Below, in pieces: positions 16,541-25,370 of a stretch of DNA of 64,000 bases; the stretch's first letter is position 1, and each line of letters opens with the position of its first letter. Origin of the DNA: Natronohydrobacter sp. Its GTDB lineage: Bacteria; Pseudomonadota; Alphaproteobacteria; Rhodobacterales; Rhodobacteraceae. A model generated the notes under the pieces. The model was not told the origin of the DNA, did no database searches, and worked only from the letters and a program-made list of their open reading frames with translations. A program made the translations under genes and the position numbers. The stretch is from NCBI GenBank assembly GCA_020832585.1, contig JAFIEL010000002.1:26568-90567 (forward strand), read 5' to 3'.

Positions 16541-18619
16541 TCACGACCGGGTCCAGGAAAACCCGTCGCAGGGCGCGTCCAGCAAGCTGGCGAGTTCCTC
16601 GTCCAGCGACATCAGTGTGATCGAGGCCCCAACCATATCGAGCGATGTGCAGTAATGCCCGACAAGGGTCATATGTGTGCTGGCCCCGCGCGCGGCCAGA
16701 CGTTGCTGCAACCGTCTGTTCAGGACCATCAACTCGATCATCGGCGTTCCGCCCAATGAGTTGACGAGCACCGCCACTCGATGACCAGACTGCAAATCCA
16801 TCGCAGCGAAAAGCTGGTCGCAGATCTGATCGACGATGCGATCTGCTGTCAAAAGCTTCTGGCGCTGCACGCCGGGTTCTCCATGCACGCCAACGCCGAA
16901 TTCCAGATCATCCTCGGCCAGTGTGAAACTCGGGCGGCGCGTCTCTGGCATCGAACACGGTTCCAGCGCGACACCGATGGTGTGACAGGCAGCGTTGGCC
17001 TTGCGCGCAAGCCGCTCACATTCGTCCAGACTGTCCATGCGTGCGCTGGCAGCCCCTGCGACCTTGAACACAAACACATTTCCGGCAGTGCCGCGGCGCG
17101 CATCGCGGTCTTCGAACCCGCTCGAGGCAATGTCATCGGTTGTGCGGATTGTCCGCACCCGTATCCCTTCGGCGGCGGCCAGTTCAGAGGCCATGTCGAA
17201 ATTCATCACATCGCCGGTATAATTTCCGTAGATATAGAGCACCCCCTGCCCCTGATCTGCAAACCGCGTGCAGGTCAGGATCCGATCCGGCGGCGGGCTG
17301 GAAAACACGTTTCCGATGGCCACGGCATCTGCAAGCCCCTGTCCGACAAAGCCCAGAAAGGCAGGCTCGTGCCCCGCACCGCCGCCGATGACGATACCGA
17401 CCTTGCCCGCTTTGCGTGGCGCACTGGCCCCAATGGCGCGTGCTGATCCGTCGATTGACCGGATATGCCCCGGATAGGCAGCGCATGCGCCTTCCATTGC
17501 CTCATTGACCACATCACGCGGATCGTTGAGGAACTTCTTGATCTGCGTGCGCCCCGGTGCCGGGGTTGTGCCATCGGTCAGGGGCGCGTCCTTGGTGCGC
17601 GTGGTGCTGACATATCGGCCCAGCCGGATATCTAGCGTGCGCAGGATACCTTCTGCCGTGTCCGAATCGATGACCAGCGTGGTGACATAGCCGCCGCGCA
17701 AACCGGCAAGGATGGGCTGCACCTTGTCGAACCCTGCCGCGACCAGCAAGCGTGTCGGCACTTTGCGCAAATCCTCCAGCGACAGGCCGATGAAACGCTC
17801 GGACAATGGTCCCGCAACAGGCGCACCGTGCGCGTCTATGAATTGCCCTGCCAGCGATCCAACGGCCTGATCGTAGAAATCGTGCTGTTGCAGCGCATTG
17901 TCGAAGAAGCCGCTGCTATGGATTGTCGACTTGGGGCGCAGCGAGGACACACCGAACAACACCCGATCAAGTCGCGAGAGATATTGCAACTGCTCTGCCA
18001 CCACCGTCTCGCCCAACAGCAGATCGCGTGCCTGCGCCGACGAGACGATGGCGGGTGCCGAAATCGGAACGCAGCGCGCACCAATATTGTCGGCAAGCCG
18101 GGTCGCACAGGATTCGGGCGAATACGGGATCTTGGCAGTGGTGCCGCCAGTTGCCTGAACCACCGTCACATCGCGCAATCCGTCCAGCCTTGCGGCCTGT
18201 GCAAGGGCCAGCATCGTGCGCCCCCAAGTGATCGCAAGTGTATCGCCAGCATGCACAAGGGTTGGCAAGATGCCTGCAGCAGCGTGGCCCACGCGCTCGA
18301 TCAGCGATCGCCCTTCGCCTTGCGAGGGCACCACAAGGCAGTTTTCCAGTCCAAACTGATCTTCCAGCGCGCGCGCCAGCGTGACCGAGCGCATATGTTC
18401 ATGCGAGATCGAGATATTGACGATCCCGCGCGCCCGCGCGTCGGCCAGATAGGCATTGACCGTCGGACGAGACGCCCCCATTGCATCCGCGATTTCGCTC
18501 TGGGTCAGCCCTTCCTGATAATACAGCCAGCTTGCCCAGAGCAGAGGATCATCTCCGAAGCGCATCGGCGGACGGATGGTTCCGGCCTCGCGCAAGGGGC
18601 GCCCGCGCGTGCCCGCCAT
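16541..18619 (-). CDS. SorC-family regulator fused to dihydroxyacetone kinase subunit DhaK
   Basis: A 692-residue two-domain protein. Residues about 15-65 form a helix-turn-helix (GLTQSEIADAMGASRPTVNAYL), and about 70-335 form a SorC sugar-phosphate-binding domain. After a short linker rich in Thr and Pro, about 355-692 form a DhaK domain with GGGAGHEPAF, GNYTGDVMNF and the substrate-binding His in GVGVHGEPG. All expected DhaK residues look intact, so it may be both kinase subunit and regulator. The start at 18619 overlaps the DhaL stop (TGATG). Its partner is the adjacent DhaL. Automated annotations name such fusions, but I know of no detailed functional study. The substrate is probably erythrulose or DHA. 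Confidence 0.88.
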   Translation of the reverse strand: MAGTRGRPLREAGTIRPPMRFGDDPLLWASWLYYQEGLTQSEIADAMGASRPTVNAYLADARARGIVNISISHEHMRSVTLARALEDQFGLENCLVVPSQGEGRSLIERVGHAAAGILPTLVHAGDTLAITWGRTMLALAQAARLDGLRDVTVVQATGGTTAKIPYSPESCATRLADNIGARCVPISAPAIVSSAQARDLLLGETVVAEQLQYLSRLDRVLFGVSSLRPKSTIHSSGFFDNALQQHDFYDQAVGSLAGQFIDAHGAPVAGPLSERFIGLSLEDLRKVPTRLLVAAGFDKVQPILAGLRGGYVTTLVIDSDTAEGILRTLDIRLGRYVSTTRTKDAPLTDGTTPAPGRTQIKKFLNDPRDVVNEAMEGACAAYPGHIRSIDGSARAIGASAPRKAGKVGIVIGGGAGHEPAFLGFVGQGLADAVAIGNVFSSPPPDRILTCTRFADQGQGVLYIYGNYTGDVMNFDMASELAAAEGIRVRTIRTTDDIASSGFEDRDARRGTAGNVFVFKVAGAASARMDSLDECERLARKANAACHTIGVALEPCSMPETRRPSFTLAEDDLEFGVGVHGEPGVQRQKLLTADRIVDQICDQLFAAMDLQSGHRVAVLVNSLGGTPMIELMVLNRRLQQRLAARGASTHMTLVGHYCTSLDMVGASITLMSLDEELASLLDAPCDGFSWTRS

Positions 18620-19263
18620 CAGCTTGCACGCTCGAGCACAGTGTCGCAAATCGCGCAGATGACTTCGACACTCGACACTGCGCCGGGGTCCAGATGCCCG
18701 ATGCTGCGCTCTTGCAGACGGGCCGCGCGCCCCCTTGCCGACATGAGTGCTGCAGTTTCCGCGCAGGCATTGCGCGCGGCGTCACAGGTCTGACGGGCGA
18801 TGTCAGAAGCCGGTAGCCCTGCACGCGCTGCACGCTGCGCGGCCTGTGACGCGGGCAACCAGACATCGAGCATGGTCTTGTCGCCCGGCTGCGCCTGACC
18901 GCGTTTGCGGATACCCTCGGCACAGGCCGACAGCATCAACCCCAACTGGTCCAGTGTCAGGGGGGCGTTCTTTTCCAGACAGGTCGCGGCTTCAAGAAAG
19001 GCAGAGGCATAAAGCGGGCCGACCGTCGCGCCGACCTCGCCCAGAAAGGCTTGCGCGGCGAGGCGCATCAACTCGGGCGGCGCTGCCGGGCCGCGTTTGC
19101 GCAGCATCCGGTCAATCGCGGCAAAACCATTCGCCATGGAGATGCCGTGGTCGCCGTCGCCGATTTCGCCATCAAGCTGGCACAGCGCCTGCCGCTTGCC
19201 TTCCAGCCGCACGGTGGCGAGCCGGAACATATCCGCGATGAATGGCGCATCGATCCCTGTCAT
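18619..19263 (-). CDS. dhaL: dihydroxyacetone kinase subunit DhaL, copy 1
   Basis: ATP-binding (or ADP-carrying) subunit of a two-component ketose kinase, about 214 residues. It shows LDGEIGDGDHG near residue 31 with the metal-binding aspartates, then EVGATVGPLYASAF, PGDKTMLDVWLPA and GHLDPGAVSS. Its stop overlaps the start of the SorC-DhaK fusion, so these two are probable partners. ATG 19263 is used here. A TTG at 19299 that overlaps the preceding stop as TTGA would add 12 residues and may be the coupled start. No DhaM phosphotransferase is visible, so ATP-dependence is plausible. Confidence 0.87.
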   Translation of the reverse strand: MTGIDAPFIADMFRLATVRLEGKRQALCQLDGEIGDGDHGISMANGFAAIDRMLRKRGPAAPPELMRLAAQAFLGEVGATVGPLYASAFLEAATCLEKNAPLTLDQLGLMLSACAEGIRKRGQAQPGDKTMLDVWLPASQAAQRAARAGLPASDIARQTCDAARNACAETAALMSARGRAARLQERSIGHLDPGAVSSVEVICAICDTVLERAS

Positions 19264-19295
19264 GGCGCTATGGTTGGCGCTTTCGACAGGGGTTT

Positions 19296-19943
19296 TCAAG
19301 CGCTTTCCAGCCTGCGGCTCAACCCCTCTGCGAAACCGGCCAGGATCAGGGCGCAGGAACTTGCACCCGCGTCCAGCACCCCGCGCGAGCGTTCGCCCAG
19401 CCGGGCCGATCGCCCGATCTTCGCCACCATGTCCACTGTGCTGTCGCGCCCGTTTTCGGCGGCGGCGCGCATCGCGGCAAGCGCGGTGCCAAACGCCGCG
19501 CCGCGCGCCTGTTCAAGCTCGAACGCCTCTACCGCCGGAACCAGCGCATCCAGCAGCGTCTTGTCGCCGACCTTGGCCGCGCCAATATCCTGCACCCCGT
19601 CCAAGCCTGCCCGGATCATCCGGCCAAAAGCGGCGCTGTCTATCGCATCAGCCCCGGACAGCGCATCGGCCATGTCGGAAAACATCATCCCGTAAAGCGG
19701 CCCCATCGACCCGCCGATTTCCGACATCAACACATCGGACAGGGTTTCCATCGCCTCGGTCAGCGTTGCTTCGGGGCTGATCCGTTCGGCAGCCCGGCCA
19801 AAGCCCTTGGCCATGTTGATCCCGTGATCACCATCACCGATCTTGCCGTCGATCTCGGACAGCCAGGCCTTGTTCGCGACGATCACAGACGCAATTTCAC
19901 GCAGGATTTCGCCCGCCCCGGCATTTGGAATGGCATCCATCAT
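19296..19943 (-). CDS. dhaL: dihydroxyacetone kinase subunit DhaL, copy 2
   Basis: A second DhaL of 215 residues. It has IDGKIGDGDHGINMAKG near residue 31, EIGGSMGPLYGMMF, VGDKTLLDALVPA and a C-terminal LDAGASS in place of LDPGA. It follows the stand-alone DhaK gene by 9 bases and so is probably its partner. Copies 1 and 2 differ widely, which argues for two kinases of distinct substrate range rather than a recent duplication. ATG 19943 lies directly after AAAGGACAGG, with a second ATG next to it. Confidence 0.87.
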   Translation of the reverse strand: MMDAIPNAGAGEILREIASVIVANKAWLSEIDGKIGDGDHGINMAKGFGRAAERISPEATLTEAMETLSDVLMSEIGGSMGPLYGMMFSDMADALSGADAIDSAAFGRMIRAGLDGVQDIGAAKVGDKTLLDALVPAVEAFELEQARGAAFGTALAAMRAAAENGRDSTVDMVAKIGRSARLGERSRGVLDAGASSCALILAGFAEGLSRRLESA

Positions 19944-19952
19944 CCTGTCCTT

Positions 19953-20945
19953 TCAGAAGCCAGGGCAAGCGCAATCGAGATCGAGAAGCGCCTTCAACTC
20001 ATCATCCAGCGCCATCACGGTCAGTGTGGCCCCCACCATGTCCAGCGAGGTGAAGTAATTTCCGACATAGGGCCGCCAGACCTTCAGCCCCCGCGCTTCA
20101 ATCTGCTGCGCCATTCGGTCATACAGGACATAGAGTTCATTGACCGGCGTCGCCCCGAGGCCCGAGACCAGCACCGCGACCTCGGCACCTGCAGGCAGGT
20201 CGTGATCGTCAAGCACGATCCGCACCATGTCATCGGCCACATCATTGGCCCGGCCAAGCGCCTCGACCCGCACACCGGGTTCGCCGTGATGGCCGATGCC
20301 GACCTCCATCTTTCCGGGCTCGATCTGGAAATTCGGATGCCCGACTGCAGGCAGCGTGCATGGCCCCAAACCCACACCCACCGAACGGCAATTATCGATG
20401 GCCTTCTGTGCGGCCGCAATCACGCCCGCCAGATCGGCACCCTCTGCCGCCTTGGCCGCGCCTATTTTCCACATGAATATCTCACCAGCGACACCGCGTC
20501 GTTTTTCGCGTTCGTCCGGCGGGGCCGAGCAGACATCATCATTGGCAACCACGGTTTCCACTGTGATGTTGTCCTTGGTGGCCATCTTGCGGGCCATTTT
20601 CACATTCATGTTGTCGCCAGCATAATTGCCATACAACACCGCGACGCCCGCCCCGCCATCCGCCGCCCGGATCGCATCGTGAAAGGTCTTGGCCGTGGGC
20701 GAGGAAAACAGCTCGCCAACCGCGACCGCATCGAGCATGTTGCGCCCGGCATAGCCAATGAAGGCAGGTTCATGCCCGGACCCGCCGCCTGTGATGACGC
20801 CAACCCGACCCGGCGTCGCCGCCCAGTTCGACACGACCACGCGCGGATTATCCGGCGACAAATGCACCATGTCACGATGGGCGCGCACGAAACCGGCAAC
20901 GGTTTCATCGACGATATCATCGGGATTGTTGAAAAAACGTTGCAT
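19953..20945 (-). CDS. dhaK: dihydroxyacetone kinase subunit DhaK, stand-alone
   Basis: A 330-residue DhaK. It has MQRFFNNPDDIVDE at the N-terminus, the loop GGGSGHEPAFIGYAG, GNYAGDNMNVKMA, the substrate-binding His in IGHHGEPGVR, and NYFTSLDMVGATLTVM at the end. DhaK binds the ketose through a hemiaminal at this His, and DhaL provides the phosphoryl group. ATG 20945 follows AAGGACA. The gene lies between an SDR and dhaL copy 2, behind a ribose-type transporter. By analogy with DAK-type tetrulose kinases of mycobacterial tetritol pathways, D- or L-erythrulose is a likely substrate. Confidence 0.88.
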   Translation of the reverse strand: MQRFFNNPDDIVDETVAGFVRAHRDMVHLSPDNPRVVVSNWAATPGRVGVITGGGSGHEPAFIGYAGRNMLDAVAVGELFSSPTAKTFHDAIRAADGGAGVAVLYGNYAGDNMNVKMARKMATKDNITVETVVANDDVCSAPPDEREKRRGVAGEIFMWKIGAAKAAEGADLAGVIAAAQKAIDNCRSVGVGLGPCTLPAVGHPNFQIEPGKMEVGIGHHGEPGVRVEALGRANDVADDMVRIVLDDHDLPAGAEVAVLVSGLGATPVNELYVLYDRMAQQIEARGLKVWRPYVGNYFTSLDMVGATLTVMALDDELKALLDLDCACPGF

Positions 20946-20955
20946 GTTTCTGTCC

Positions 20956-21723
20956 TTATTTGACTGTAAAGCCGCCATCGACGATCAGATCAGCCCCATT
21001 GATCATACCCGCCGCATCAGAGGCCAGAAACACCGCAGCCGCAGCGATTTCACAAGGTTCGGCGAAACGGCCGGTCGGGATCTGTGCCTTCATGGCCTCT
21101 CCTTTTGGACCGGCCCAGGCGGATTTGCCCAATTCGGTCAGAACCACAGTGGGCGAAACCGAATTGACCGTGATCCCATACTGTCCCCATTCCAGCGCAA
21201 GCGTCTTGGTCAGCCCGATTACACCGAATTTCGAGGCACAATAGGCAACATGCTGGTCAATCGCCACGCTACCTGCCTGCGAGGCAAGATTGATGATCCG
21301 CCCGGACCGCTGAGCGATCATCACACGGCCCACTTCCTGTGCGACCAGAAAGCTGCCGGTCAGATTGACATCCAGCGTGCGCTGCCATGCCTCAAACGAA
21401 ATATCCTCGGCTGGTGCCAGATCGACGATGCCCGCGCTGTTGACAAGAATATCGATGCGCCCAAACCCGGCGCGCACCTGTGCCACAGCCTTCGCGACCG
21501 AAGCCGGATCGGCGACGTTGCAGGCGCAGGCGATAGCATCCTGAAGTGCGGCAGCGCGCGCGGTCGCGGCCTCTGCATTCAGATCGACAACCGCAACGCG
21601 CACGCCCTTGGCCGCCAGCGCCCCGGCGATTGCCGCACCGATGCCCGAAGCCGCGCCCGTCACAAGCGCCGTCTTGCCCCGCAACGGAAAATCATAATCG
21701 AGAGTGTCTGGACCTGCTGTCAT
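20956..21723 (-). CDS. SDR-family polyol dehydrogenase (probable tetritol/erythrulose type)
   Basis: Classical SDR of 255 residues. It has TGAASGIGAAIAGAL near residue 20, NSAGIVD, the catalytic Ser in INLASQAGS, YCASKFGVIGL (Y-x-x-x-K), and a C-terminal INGADLIVDGGFTVK. ATG 21723 follows GGAGGCCC. It stands between the periplasmic binding-protein gene and dhaK, so it most likely oxidises the imported polyol (for instance threitol or erythritol) to a ketose that DhaK/DhaL then phosphorylates. The exact polyol is an inference from order. Confidence 0.85.
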   Translation of the reverse strand: MTAGPDTLDYDFPLRGKTALVTGAASGIGAAIAGALAAKGVRVAVVDLNAEAATARAAALQDAIACACNVADPASVAKAVAQVRAGFGRIDILVNSAGIVDLAPAEDISFEAWQRTLDVNLTGSFLVAQEVGRVMIAQRSGRIINLASQAGSVAIDQHVAYCASKFGVIGLTKTLALEWGQYGITVNSVSPTVVLTELGKSAWAGPKGEAMKAQIPTGRFAEPCEIAAAAVFLASDAAGMINGADLIVDGGFTVK

Positions 21724-21752
21724 ACCGGGCCTCCTGTCATTGTCTGGTACAG

Positions 21753-21783
21753 CCCGCCCGGCTGGCGATGCCAGCCGGGCGGG
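21753..21783 (-). terminator. strong intercistronic hairpin after binding-protein gene
   Basis: Perfect 14-bp stem CCCGCCCGGCTGGC with a 3-base loop lies between the binding-protein stop and the SDR start. No U-run follows on the minus strand, which suggests an mRNA-stabilising or attenuating element between highly and less expressed genes. Confidence 0.7.
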
Positions 21784-21796
21784 TTGGCGCAGTGCA

Positions 21797-22783
21797 TTAC
21801 TGACGCATCTCCAGCAATGCGTCCACGTTTTCAAGCGTTACCGGCGTCCATGGCACGTTATATTGGGCATCCGCGCCACCGTTCCACGGCATGTCAGGAT
21901 ACTGTTCCCAGATGCTTGACATCGGCTCATACCCATCGATCACTGCGGCAAGCGCGACATCGAGCGCACCTTGCGCCTGCGCCGCACCATCTTGCAGGAT
22001 CGACGCCATGTCCCCGGCCTTCACCGCCAGCAGCGCATCCGTCACACCGTCAATCCCGGCAATGGCGAAATCTGCAACATCCAGACCGGCAGCACGGATC
22101 GCTTCAATCGCACCAAGCGCCATCTCGTCATTCTGGCCAATCACGCCTTTGATATTGTCGCCATGCCGCGTCAGCCAGTTTTCCATCAGCGTCTGCGCCT
22201 CGGCGCGCGACCAGTTGGCGGTCTGCTGCTCCAGCACTGTCACATTCGGACATTCGGCCAAAGCTTTCTGGTTGCCTTCCAGACGCTCGATCTGCGCCGA
22301 CTGGCCGATCGGGCCTTCGATGATCACGACGCCACCTTCGCAGCCGATCTGGTCAAGCACATAGCGCGCTTCCATATAACCCGATTCGACATCGTTCGAT
22401 CCGACATAGGACAACAACAGATCGCTGTTGACGCGTGTGTTCGACCCGACGACCGGAATGCCCGCGTCATGCGCAGCCTGAACAGCAGTGGCCCCGGCCT
22501 CGATGTCGATGGGAACAAAGATGATCGCATCGAAACCCTGCGTGATCATTGTCTCGAACTGTTCCTGCTGGACCAGCGCATCATAGCGCCCGTCGAAGAC
22601 AGTCACATTCACCTTGCCCTCGACAACGGCAGGATGCTGTGCCAGCGCGGCCGCCCAGAGCTGCATGAACTCTGCATTCAGGCCGTAGACCGCGGCACCG
22701 ACGCGCGGCACGTCCTGCGCCATTGCGGATGTGCTGCCCAGCAGTGCAGCGGCGATAGTCATGGTTCTCAGAAGTTTCGTCAT
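21797..22783 (-). CDS. periplasmic sugar/polyol-binding protein of ribose-type ABC importer
   Basis: Type I periplasmic binding protein of 328 residues. A Sec signal peptide (MTKLLRTMTIAAALLGSTSAMA) is followed by a Peripla_BP_4 fold with GFDAIIFVPID, VVGSNTRVNSD and GVIGQNDEMALGAIEAI. It is exported and delivers the substrate to the permease and the two-domain ATPase encoded just upstream. In the ATPase-permease-binding-protein order it is last, and hairpins lie on both sides of it. By context the ligand is a tetritol such as erythritol or threitol. Confidence 0.9.
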   Translation of the reverse strand: MTKLLRTMTIAAALLGSTSAMAQDVPRVGAAVYGLNAEFMQLWAAALAQHPAVVEGKVNVTVFDGRYDALVQQEQFETMITQGFDAIIFVPIDIEAGATAVQAAHDAGIPVVGSNTRVNSDLLLSYVGSNDVESGYMEARYVLDQIGCEGGVVIIEGPIGQSAQIERLEGNQKALAECPNVTVLEQQTANWSRAEAQTLMENWLTRHGDNIKGVIGQNDEMALGAIEAIRAAGLDVADFAIAGIDGVTDALLAVKAGDMASILQDGAAQAQGALDVALAAVIDGYEPMSSIWEQYPDMPWNGGADAQYNVPWTPVTLENVDALLEMRQ

Positions 22784-22823
22784 CGTGCGTGTCCTCCCTT
22801 GGATTTGGCACAGTTTCTCTGTC

Positions 22824-22843
22824 CACCCACATGCAAGTGGGTG
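22824..22843 (-). terminator. hairpin between permease and binding-protein genes
   Basis: Stem CACCCAC / GTGGGTG with a 6-base loop lies about 40 bases upstream of the binding-protein start. It is short and lacks a U-run, so it is probably a processing or stability element. Confidence 0.4.
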
Positions 22844-22868
22844 CCAGAACTCTTGAAGGGCTCAGATG

Positions 22869-23861
22869 TCAGGCGTGCTTGTGACGCGCCTGATCCAGCA
22901 TCACGGCTGCCACGATCAGCATCCCCTTGATGACCTGCTGGTAGTAGGATTCCACCCCCATCAGATCGAGCCCGTTATTCACAACCGAAATCAGCAATGC
23001 CCCGATCAATGTCCCGGTGACGCGCCCTACCCCGCCCGAAAGCGACGTGCCGCCGATCACCACTGCCGCGATGGCATCAAGCTCATAGGCGACCCCGGCC
23101 TGCGGCAGCGCCGAGCCCGTCCGCGCAGCCAGCACCATTCCCGCGAGGCCGGCCAGCGCACCTGATATGACATAGACCACCATGCGGACGCGTTTGACAT
23201 TGATCCCCGACACCCGCGCTGCATGCGGGTTGCCCCCGGCCGCATAGACATGACGGCCAAAACGGGAGGATGACAGGACGAAATAGGCCAGCACGAAGAC
23301 CAGTGCGAATAGGGCGATGGGCATGGGAACCCCGAACAGGTCGCCCGTGCCGATGAAGCGGTATTCCGGCGTCAGTGACGGAACCGGACGCCCCCCGGAA
23401 TAGAGCAGGGTCAGACCGCGGGCCGCCGACAACATGCCAAGTGTCGTCACGAATGCCGGAACGTTGAAATAGGCCACCAGAATCCCGTTGATCCAGCCCG
23501 CGGCCATGCCCACAAGGATGCCGACAGCGAAAGCGATATAGAACGCATATGGTGCCCCCGCGACGGCCGCAGTACTGGAGGTGGTGGCCATTGACGCTGA
23601 CACAACCCCGGCCAAGGCCACGACCGATCCAACTGACAGGTCAATGCCGCGCGTCAGGATCACGAAGGTCATGCCAATGGCAAGGATCCCGTTGATCGAG
23701 GCCTGGCGCAGCACATTGATGATGTTGCGCTGGGTCAGGAAAAACTCATTGACCACCGACAACGCGACACAGACCAGCAAAAGCGCGATCAGGATGCCGT
23801 ATTTCTGGCCATATTGCACGGCCATGGTCTTGATGTCGCGATCCGCTGCAGTGGTGTTCAT
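22869..23861 (-). CDS. ribose-type ABC transporter permease
   Basis: Inner-membrane permease of 330 residues with BPD_transp_2 features. It has TRGIDLSVGSVVALAG about one quarter in, ISGALAGLAGMVLAAR, and YELDAIAAVVIGGTSLSGG near the end, with roughly ten hydrophobic segments. ATG 23861 follows AAGGAGACTTGGGGA. It is transcribed between the two-domain ATPase and the binding protein, completing the importer that feeds the DhaK/DhaL and SDR genes. Confidence 0.91.
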   Translation of the reverse strand: MNTTAADRDIKTMAVQYGQKYGILIALLLVCVALSVVNEFFLTQRNIINVLRQASINGILAIGMTFVILTRGIDLSVGSVVALAGVVSASMATTSSTAAVAGAPYAFYIAFAVGILVGMAAGWINGILVAYFNVPAFVTTLGMLSAARGLTLLYSGGRPVPSLTPEYRFIGTGDLFGVPMPIALFALVFVLAYFVLSSSRFGRHVYAAGGNPHAARVSGINVKRVRMVVYVISGALAGLAGMVLAARTGSALPQAGVAYELDAIAAVVIGGTSLSGGVGRVTGTLIGALLISVVNNGLDLMGVESYYQQVIKGMLIVAAVMLDQARHKHA

Positions 23862-23888
23862 TCCCCAAGTCTCCTTTCGCGGCGCGGG

Positions 23889-25370
23889 TTACGCGGCCAG
23901 ATTCAGCAAAGCGGCGGCAGACAGTTCCGAACGCCCGACTTCGCCACTGATGCGCCCGTCGCGCAGCACGATCACGCGGTCGGCCATGCCCAGCACCTCG
24001 TCCGTTTCCGAACTGATCATGATCACGGCCCCACCGCCTTGGGCGAATTCCGACATCACCCGGTAGATTTCACGCTTGGCGCCCACATCCACCCCGCGTG
24101 TCGGTTCATCCAGCAACAGGATATGCGGACGGGTCAGAAACCATTTGCCAAGCACCACTTTCTGCTGATTGCCCCCGGACAGCCCCGAGACATCCAGCCG
24201 GTCGGTCGGTGTCTTGATCCCGAAAGCTTCGATCATCTGGCGCGCGGCGCTGGCTTCGCGCTTGCGGCTCATCAACCCGGCGCGCGACAGGTCTTCCAGT
24301 CGCGCCATGCAGATATTGTCGCGTACATCGGCCATCAGGTTCAGACCCGAGCCCTTGCGATCCTCGGTCACGAAGGCCAGTCCTGCGTCAATCGCCTGTT
24401 TTGGCGCAGCAAGGGAAACACGCTTGCCCATCAAGGTGATCTCGCCACCTTCGTCAGGTAGCAGACCGAAAAGGCGCTCGAAAATCTCGCTACGCCCCGA
24501 GCCCATCAACCCGTAGAAAGCCAGGATTTCGCCACGCCTCAGATCGAAACTCACATCACGCACGAAACCGGCGGAATTCAGCCCTGTGACTGTCATCACC
24601 GTCTCGTCGGTCGGGGTATTGGTCTTGGCGAATTCCTCGGTCAGCGGGCGGCCCACGATCATCTCGATCAGGCGCTCGCGCGAGACATCTGCCATCGCGC
24701 CGCTTTGAACGAAGCGCCCATCGCGAAACACTGTGTATCTGTCAGCAATTCCGAAAATCTCGGACAGGCGGTGGGTGACATAGATGATGCCCTTGCCCTG
24801 CGCCTTCAGTCGCGCAATCGCCGCAAAAAGCTCATCAGCCTGCGCTTCGCCCAAGGCGCTTGTCGGCTCATCCATGATGATGATCTCGGCGTTGTAGGAC
24901 AGCGCCTTTGCGATCTCGACAAGCTGCAATTCCGCGACGGTCAGATCCATCATCAGGCTGCGGGCAGAAATGCGGAAATGCAGATCGTCAAGTAATGCCT
25001 GGGCGTCACGGTTCATCTTGCGGAAATCAACCCGCCCGAAGCGCCCGACAGGTTCCCGGCCCAGATAGATATTCTCGGCAACGCTCATCGCCGGAACCGG
25101 GCTCAGCTCTTGCTCGATAATCGAGATGCCCGCCGTCAACGCATCGGAGGGACGTGAGAAAACAGCGGCCTTCCCCATCACATTGACCGTGCCATTGTCG
25201 CGCTGCTCAATCCCCATGACGATTTTCAGAAATGTCGATTTACCCGCGCCATTGCCCCCGCAAAGCGCATGGACCGAGCCGGGCATCAGCGTGAACTGAC
25301 CGTCCGACAGCGCTGCAACGCCCCCGAAACTCTTGGTCAGACCACGCACCTCCAGTAGCGGCTGGGTCAT
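23889..25370 (-). CDS. ribose-type ABC transporter ATP-binding protein (two NBDs)
   Basis: A 493-residue RbsA-type ATPase. The first domain has Walker A GGNGAGKST and Walker B IIIMDEPTSALG. The second has the usual degenerate P-loop GLMGSGRSE, the signature LSGGNQQK and Walker B ILLLDEPTRGVD. The start at ATG 25370 is preceded by GAGGAGACG; the ORF track adds 20 residues. It is the first gene of the minus-strand operon that runs to the SorC-DhaK fusion, behind a promoter with an overlapping palindrome. Confidence 0.93.
   Translation of the reverse strand: MTQPLLEVRGLTKSFGGVAALSDGQFTLMPGSVHALCGGNGAGKSTFLKIVMGIEQRDNGTVNVMGKAAVFSRPSDALTAGISIIEQELSPVPAMSVAENIYLGREPVGRFGRVDFRKMNRDAQALLDDLHFRISARSLMMDLTVAELQLVEIAKALSYNAEIIIMDEPTSALGEAQADELFAAIARLKAQGKGIIYVTHRLSEIFGIADRYTVFRDGRFVQSGAMADVSRERLIEMIVGRPLTEEFAKTNTPTDETVMTVTGLNSAGFVRDVSFDLRRGEILAFYGLMGSGRSEIFERLFGLLPDEGGEITLMGKRVSLAAPKQAIDAGLAFVTEDRKGSGLNLMADVRDNICMARLEDLSRAGLMSRKREASAARQMIEAFGIKTPTDRLDVSGLSGGNQQKVVLGKWFLTRPHILLLDEPTRGVDVGAKREIYRVMSEFAQGGGAVIMISSETDEVLGMADRVIVLRDGRISGEVGRSELSAAALLNLAA

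Noticed and set aside
19242-20963. 573-aa plus-strand ORF, the longest shadow ORF of the region
   Set aside because: It is antisense to dhaL and dhaK, both with intact family motifs; its His/Arg-rich composition is typical of antisense frames in GC-rich DNA.
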